In this document: positions 61,257-64,000 of the stretch, one piece after another
Position numbering within the stretch: the first letter of the stretch is position 1
Layout of the letters: every line of letters begins with the position of its first letter
Source of the DNA: Schizochytrium sp. CCTCC M209059
Lineage: Eukaryota > Sar > Bigyra > Thraustochytrida > Thraustochytriidae
Direction of reading: 5' to 3'
Assembly: GCA_000818945.1 (NCBI GenBank)
Contig: KN805372.1
Location: 491,964-555,963 of the forward strand
Length of the DNA stretch: 64,000 nucleotides
Translations under genes and position numbers: made by a program
Notes under the pieces: model-generated
Seen by the model: only the letters and a program-made list of their open reading frames with translations
Database searches by the model: none
Told to the model about the DNA's origin: nothing

Positions 61257-61447
61257 GAAAGGTAGATAGATACGCGCAAGGTTGGACTTTGCACGTCAGG
61301 AATCAGCTGTCCCCAAAGCGGTCAGGACCAAACAAAAAATAAATTGTATAAAGAAACGGACGACTGGGCGCCGTAGGTGAATGAATATGTTTTCGCCACA
61401 CGATCGAAAGATAGGCTCGCCACCCCAAGCAAACTTGAAGGCCTAGC

Positions 61448-63046
61448 CTAGTTGTCGTGATGGCGCGGCGTGGCAATCATGGGAAGACCCCCATTGACCG
61501 TCATGGTAATACCGGTAGCATAGGGTGGGTTCAGAGGCGGACGCTCCATTTTAAAAGAGAATCGACGTACGAGCTCCACAATCAGAACCTTGGCCTCGAA
61601 GACAGCAAGATCGGCACCAAGACACTTGCGCTTGCCTGGCTGAAAGACGGGGAACATCCACTCTGACACCTCGCGCTTCGAGCCATCAGGAAGAATCCAA
61701 CGTTCCGGACGTGGCTCTTTGACGTCCGGGCCCCACAGCTTTTCAGAATGACCCATGGAGTAAATGTCAAAGTTGACAGTCGACCCGGCGGGGACAAAGG
61801 TTCCGTCGGGCAAGACGTCGTCGCAGCAAGCCATCTTTCCATCCGAGGGGACGGGCGGGAAAAGACGAAGACTCTCGTTGACGAGTCCCGTGAGGTAGGG
61901 AAAGCCGCGCTTGAGCTGCTCGAGCTTTGGCGGTGTAAAGTCGGCTGGATCGCGTTCCGGAAGCTCGCGTTCAATCTCCTCGAGCAGCTTGGCCTCAATT
62001 TCAGGATGGGAGCCAAGAAGGAGAAAGGTAAAGGAGAGCAGACAACCCGTCGTGTCCCGGCCTGCAATAAAAAAGCTCATGACGACATCGCGCAAGAAGG
62101 TGCGCGTAGTCCTGCTGTTGCAATCGATTTTCTCATTGCGAAAGTGAGTGATAAAGTGTGAAAGAATGTCCTCCTTGTCGCTCATGTCGGGGTCCGCGAG
62201 GCGCTCGTCGATGACCTCGAAGCAAAACCTGTCCATCTTGGCCAAGTGCAAGAACAGCTCGCGCTCCGACTCGTAAAACCATCCAAGCCACTTAAAAAGG
62301 GGTTTGGTGAAGCGCTGAAAGCTGAGCTTCTGTGCTTTGTCAAAGGACTCGGCAAACCACGCATTCTCCTCGTCGTCGAGAGTGTCGAGGTTGACGCCAA
62401 AGCCGACCGTGCCGATGGAGTCCATTGTAAACTTGAAAAAGACCTTTTGCATGTCGATCGCGCGGGTGCCGTCAATTGTCTTGAGGCGGTCGGCAATCTT
62501 GAGGGCGTTGTCCGCGAAGACTTTGTACATTTTCCCCTGGAACACGTTCCGGGTGAAGATCTTGGATGCCGTCTTACGTTGCAAGGTCCACGCGGCGCCC
62601 TGGTCCGCCGCGTGGGGCCCATGGTTCGTCACAAAGATACCATTGCCCAGCAGCGAGGTGAGCAGACGTTCAAGGTTGTGGCTCTTGATGTAAATGTCGA
62701 ACTCGGTCTTGAGGATGTGCTTGACGTTGTCCGGGTTCGCGGTGGAGATCAGGACATTTGGTGTCCAGACGGCCATCATTTGCGCGTACGTCTCGCCATA
62801 CTTGTTCATGCGGTCCACTTTGAAGTCGTAGAGTCGCTCCCATTGCGGAAGAACGTCCGCAAGGGCGCCCAAGAGGCCGCCAGACTTGATGGGCCTCGGA
62901 TCCAGGTGCGGGTTCTTGCGTACCATCAACCTGCGCAGCCTCCACTGGCGCAGCACAAGCCGCAGCGCCGCGGCCAGCGTGCCGGCCGCCAGCAGCCGCA
63001 CCAGCAGCCACAGCTTGCGGCCCAGCGCCCGGGCCTTGGTCTCCAT
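61448..63046 (-). CDS. cytochrome P450, CYP86/CYP704-like fatty-acid hydroxylase
   Basis: 532 residues from the ATG at 63044-63046. A hydrophobic/Arg-rich N-terminal anchor spans ~10-35. All P450 hallmarks are present: I-helix AGRDTT at 328-333, ExxR as ESLR at 391-394, PERW at 447-450, and the haem loop FQPGKRKCLG at 468-477 with Cys475 as thiolate ligand. AGRDTT and the long 'FxPGxRxCLGxDLA' context are usual in the CYP86/CYP704/CYP52 clan, ER enzymes that hydroxylate fatty acids at or near the omega carbon. The substrate is inferred from clan membership only. The leader (63047-63310) is GC-rich with tandem 'GCAAGCACGCTGC' repeats. Confidence 0.9.
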   Translation of the reverse strand: METKARALGRKLWLLVRLLAAGTLAAALRLVLRQWRLRRLMVRKNPHLDPRPIKSGGLLGALADVLPQWERLYDFKVDRMNKYGETYAQMMAVWTPNVLISTANPDNVKHILKTEFDIYIKSHNLERLLTSLLGNGIFVTNHGPHAADQGAAWTLQRKTASKIFTRNVFQGKMYKVFADNALKIADRLKTIDGTRAIDMQKVFFKFTMDSIGTVGFGVNLDTLDDEENAWFAESFDKAQKLSFQRFTKPLFKWLGWFYESERELFLHLAKMDRFCFEVIDERLADPDMSDKEDILSHFITHFRNEKIDCNSRTTRTFLRDVVMSFFIAGRDTTGCLLSFTFLLLGSHPEIEAKLLEEIERELPERDPADFTPPKLEQLKRGFPYLTGLVNESLRLFPPVPSDGKMACCDDVLPDGTFVPAGSTVNFDIYSMGHSEKLWGPDVKEPRPERWILPDGSKREVSEWMFPVFQPGKRKCLGADLAVFEAKVLIVELVRRFSFKMERPPLNPPYATGITMTVNGGLPMIATPRHHDN

Positions 63047-64000
63047 TCTCGCCTCTTCCCTTTTTCCTGCCCGAGCTCGACACCCGATACTTCCCGCGCT
63101 CGCGAGCGGACTCCTCGCGCGCGCGCAGACGCGGGCTTGCCGCGCCGCGCGAAGGGGTCCCGGCTCGCGTCGCGCCGCCGCCGCCGCTCGTTGCGCGTCT
63201 GCGCCGCCGCAAAGACGAGCTAGCTCCGCAAGCACGCTGCGCAAGCACGCTGCGCAAGCACGCTGCGCAAGCACGCTGCGCAAGCAAGCGAGCAAGCAAG
63301 CGAGCTGGGTCTGCGCCGTTTGCGCGAAGCAAGCAAGCTGGGTATACGTACGTAGGTCTGCGCCTTTTGCGCTCGCGGCGAACAGCGAGCCTTCGACGGC
63401 CCGCCCCTGCCTCTCTCTGCTCTCGCGGGCGTGCACGCAGCAGGGCGCGAATGACGTGGCCGGGGCCTGGGTTGCCGTGCCGCGCAGGGCGCTCGCTCTC
63501 GCGGCCGCTGTGAAATGCGCGCGCGCAGAGGTGCAACGTGAGGCGCGGCAGAGGACCGACCGGCCGGGGACCTGAAGTTTGGCGCGGGCTTCTGGCAGGG
63601 GACGCCAAGGCTAAAGCCTGACAGTGAGGAAGTGACTCGTACGGAAGGGGGGGATACACAGGCTTGGGCAGAGCAGGCCGCAATGTGCGGATCTAGGGCG
63701 CAGGTCAAGTCGGTCTGTTGCGAGGGGAGGGGTGAAGGATGACTTGACAGTCGAAGATCATGGAGTCGCGGAAGCGAGCGATCGGAGCCCTCCTTGCCCA
63801 AAATCGAGAGCATCGAATGTTGCAAATTAGACCATACAATACGATGGACACCGCAGTATTTTACGAAATTATGCCACCGACCACGGGCCTTGAAAAACAA
63901 GTCTAAGCAGGGCAAGGCGACCTCGCATCGGTCCAGAAAGCAAAGTAGTACGCATGCTCATGAAAAACTTGACTCAGACACTTTTTTTTTAAAAGGGGGG
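63047..64000. other. upstream region of the P450 gene to window end
   Basis: Contains four tandem 13-bp CGCAAGCACGCTG-like repeats (63228-63280) running into CAAGCAAGCGAG units (to ~63310). No supported gene; the last 250 bp are AT-richer with no long frame. A gene could start beyond the right edge. Confidence 0.45.

Noticed and set aside
1..64000. tRNA, rRNA and other structural RNA genes
   Set aside because: No cloverleaf with a good B-box or rRNA-like stretch was recognised by eye; a covariance-model scan would be needed to exclude small ones.

Overview
The window is nuclear DNA of a unicellular eukaryote. Genes are GC-rich and mostly single-exon. The few introns are 59-202 bp with GTAAGT or GTACGT donors. 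Intergenic DNA is full of tri-, tetra- and pentanucleotide repeats. The gene mix (ciliary proteins, an ER fatty-acid elongase of the PUFA type, a temptin/copper-monooxygenase/cytochrome-b561 fusion, a CYP86-like P450) fits a zoospore-forming marine stramenopile such as a thraustochytrid. That assignment is inference from gene content, not proof.

Layout. 1-493: 3' end of an unidentified gene. 749-1321 (-): a protein with two tandem helix-hairpin-helix-like domains. 1.5-6.9 kb: gene-poor, with decayed coding remnants and a CAG repeat. 6981-7997: SPX-domain protein. 8840-13404: a small membrane protein, enkurin and IFT25 facing each other across a 1.2 kb spacer, and an unknown basic protein. 13499-19129: copper monooxygenase/cytochrome b561, a BAHD-like acyltransferase, and a CRAL-TRIO lipid-transfer protein. 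19245-25148: Bud23-like methyltransferase, Tom40, and the ELO elongase. 25580-30460: MORN protein, RGS protein, EF-hand protein (one intron), and glutathione reductase (two introns). 31241-31500: a metallophosphoesterase relic. 31731-38821: divergent PRPP synthetase, GAR1, a large coiled-coil protein, and ICln (one intron). 39146-43840: 11beta-HSD-like SDR, a coiled-coil/RWD-like protein, and an MFSD8-like transporter. 44205-56933: one giant NBAS/Sec39-family gene. 58444-63046: a four-TM/coiled-coil protein, an unknown protein, and a cytochrome P450.

The most striking item is the giant gene. Its first ~2350 codons look like NBAS, the ER subunit of the Dsl1/NRZ tether that receives COPI vesicles. 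It then runs on for ~1800 residues of extremely acidic sequence. This tail contains 13 good tandem copies (16 with decayed ones) of a 58-residue unit carrying one Gly-Trp-(acidic) motif each, and ends in another Trp-acidic motif. Yeast Dsl1 uses a short acidic Trp 'lasso' to catch COPI, so this looks like an enormously multiplied version of that idea on a different subunit. A single missing base near 54883 breaks the reading frame inside the repeats. Restoring the count gives one continuous frame to 56933.

Several genes fall into functional themes. Cilia: enkurin and IFT25. Lipids: ELO, P450, CRAL-TRIO. Ribonucleoprotein and ribosome biogenesis: GAR1, ICln, Bud23-like. Organelle import and traffic: Tom40, NBAS. 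There is no sign of operons. Many neighbours are divergent or tail-to-tail with 100-500 bp spacers. The palindrome TAGGCCTA recurs in five intergenic clusters, four of them 128-221 bp from a start codon, and may be a promoter element.
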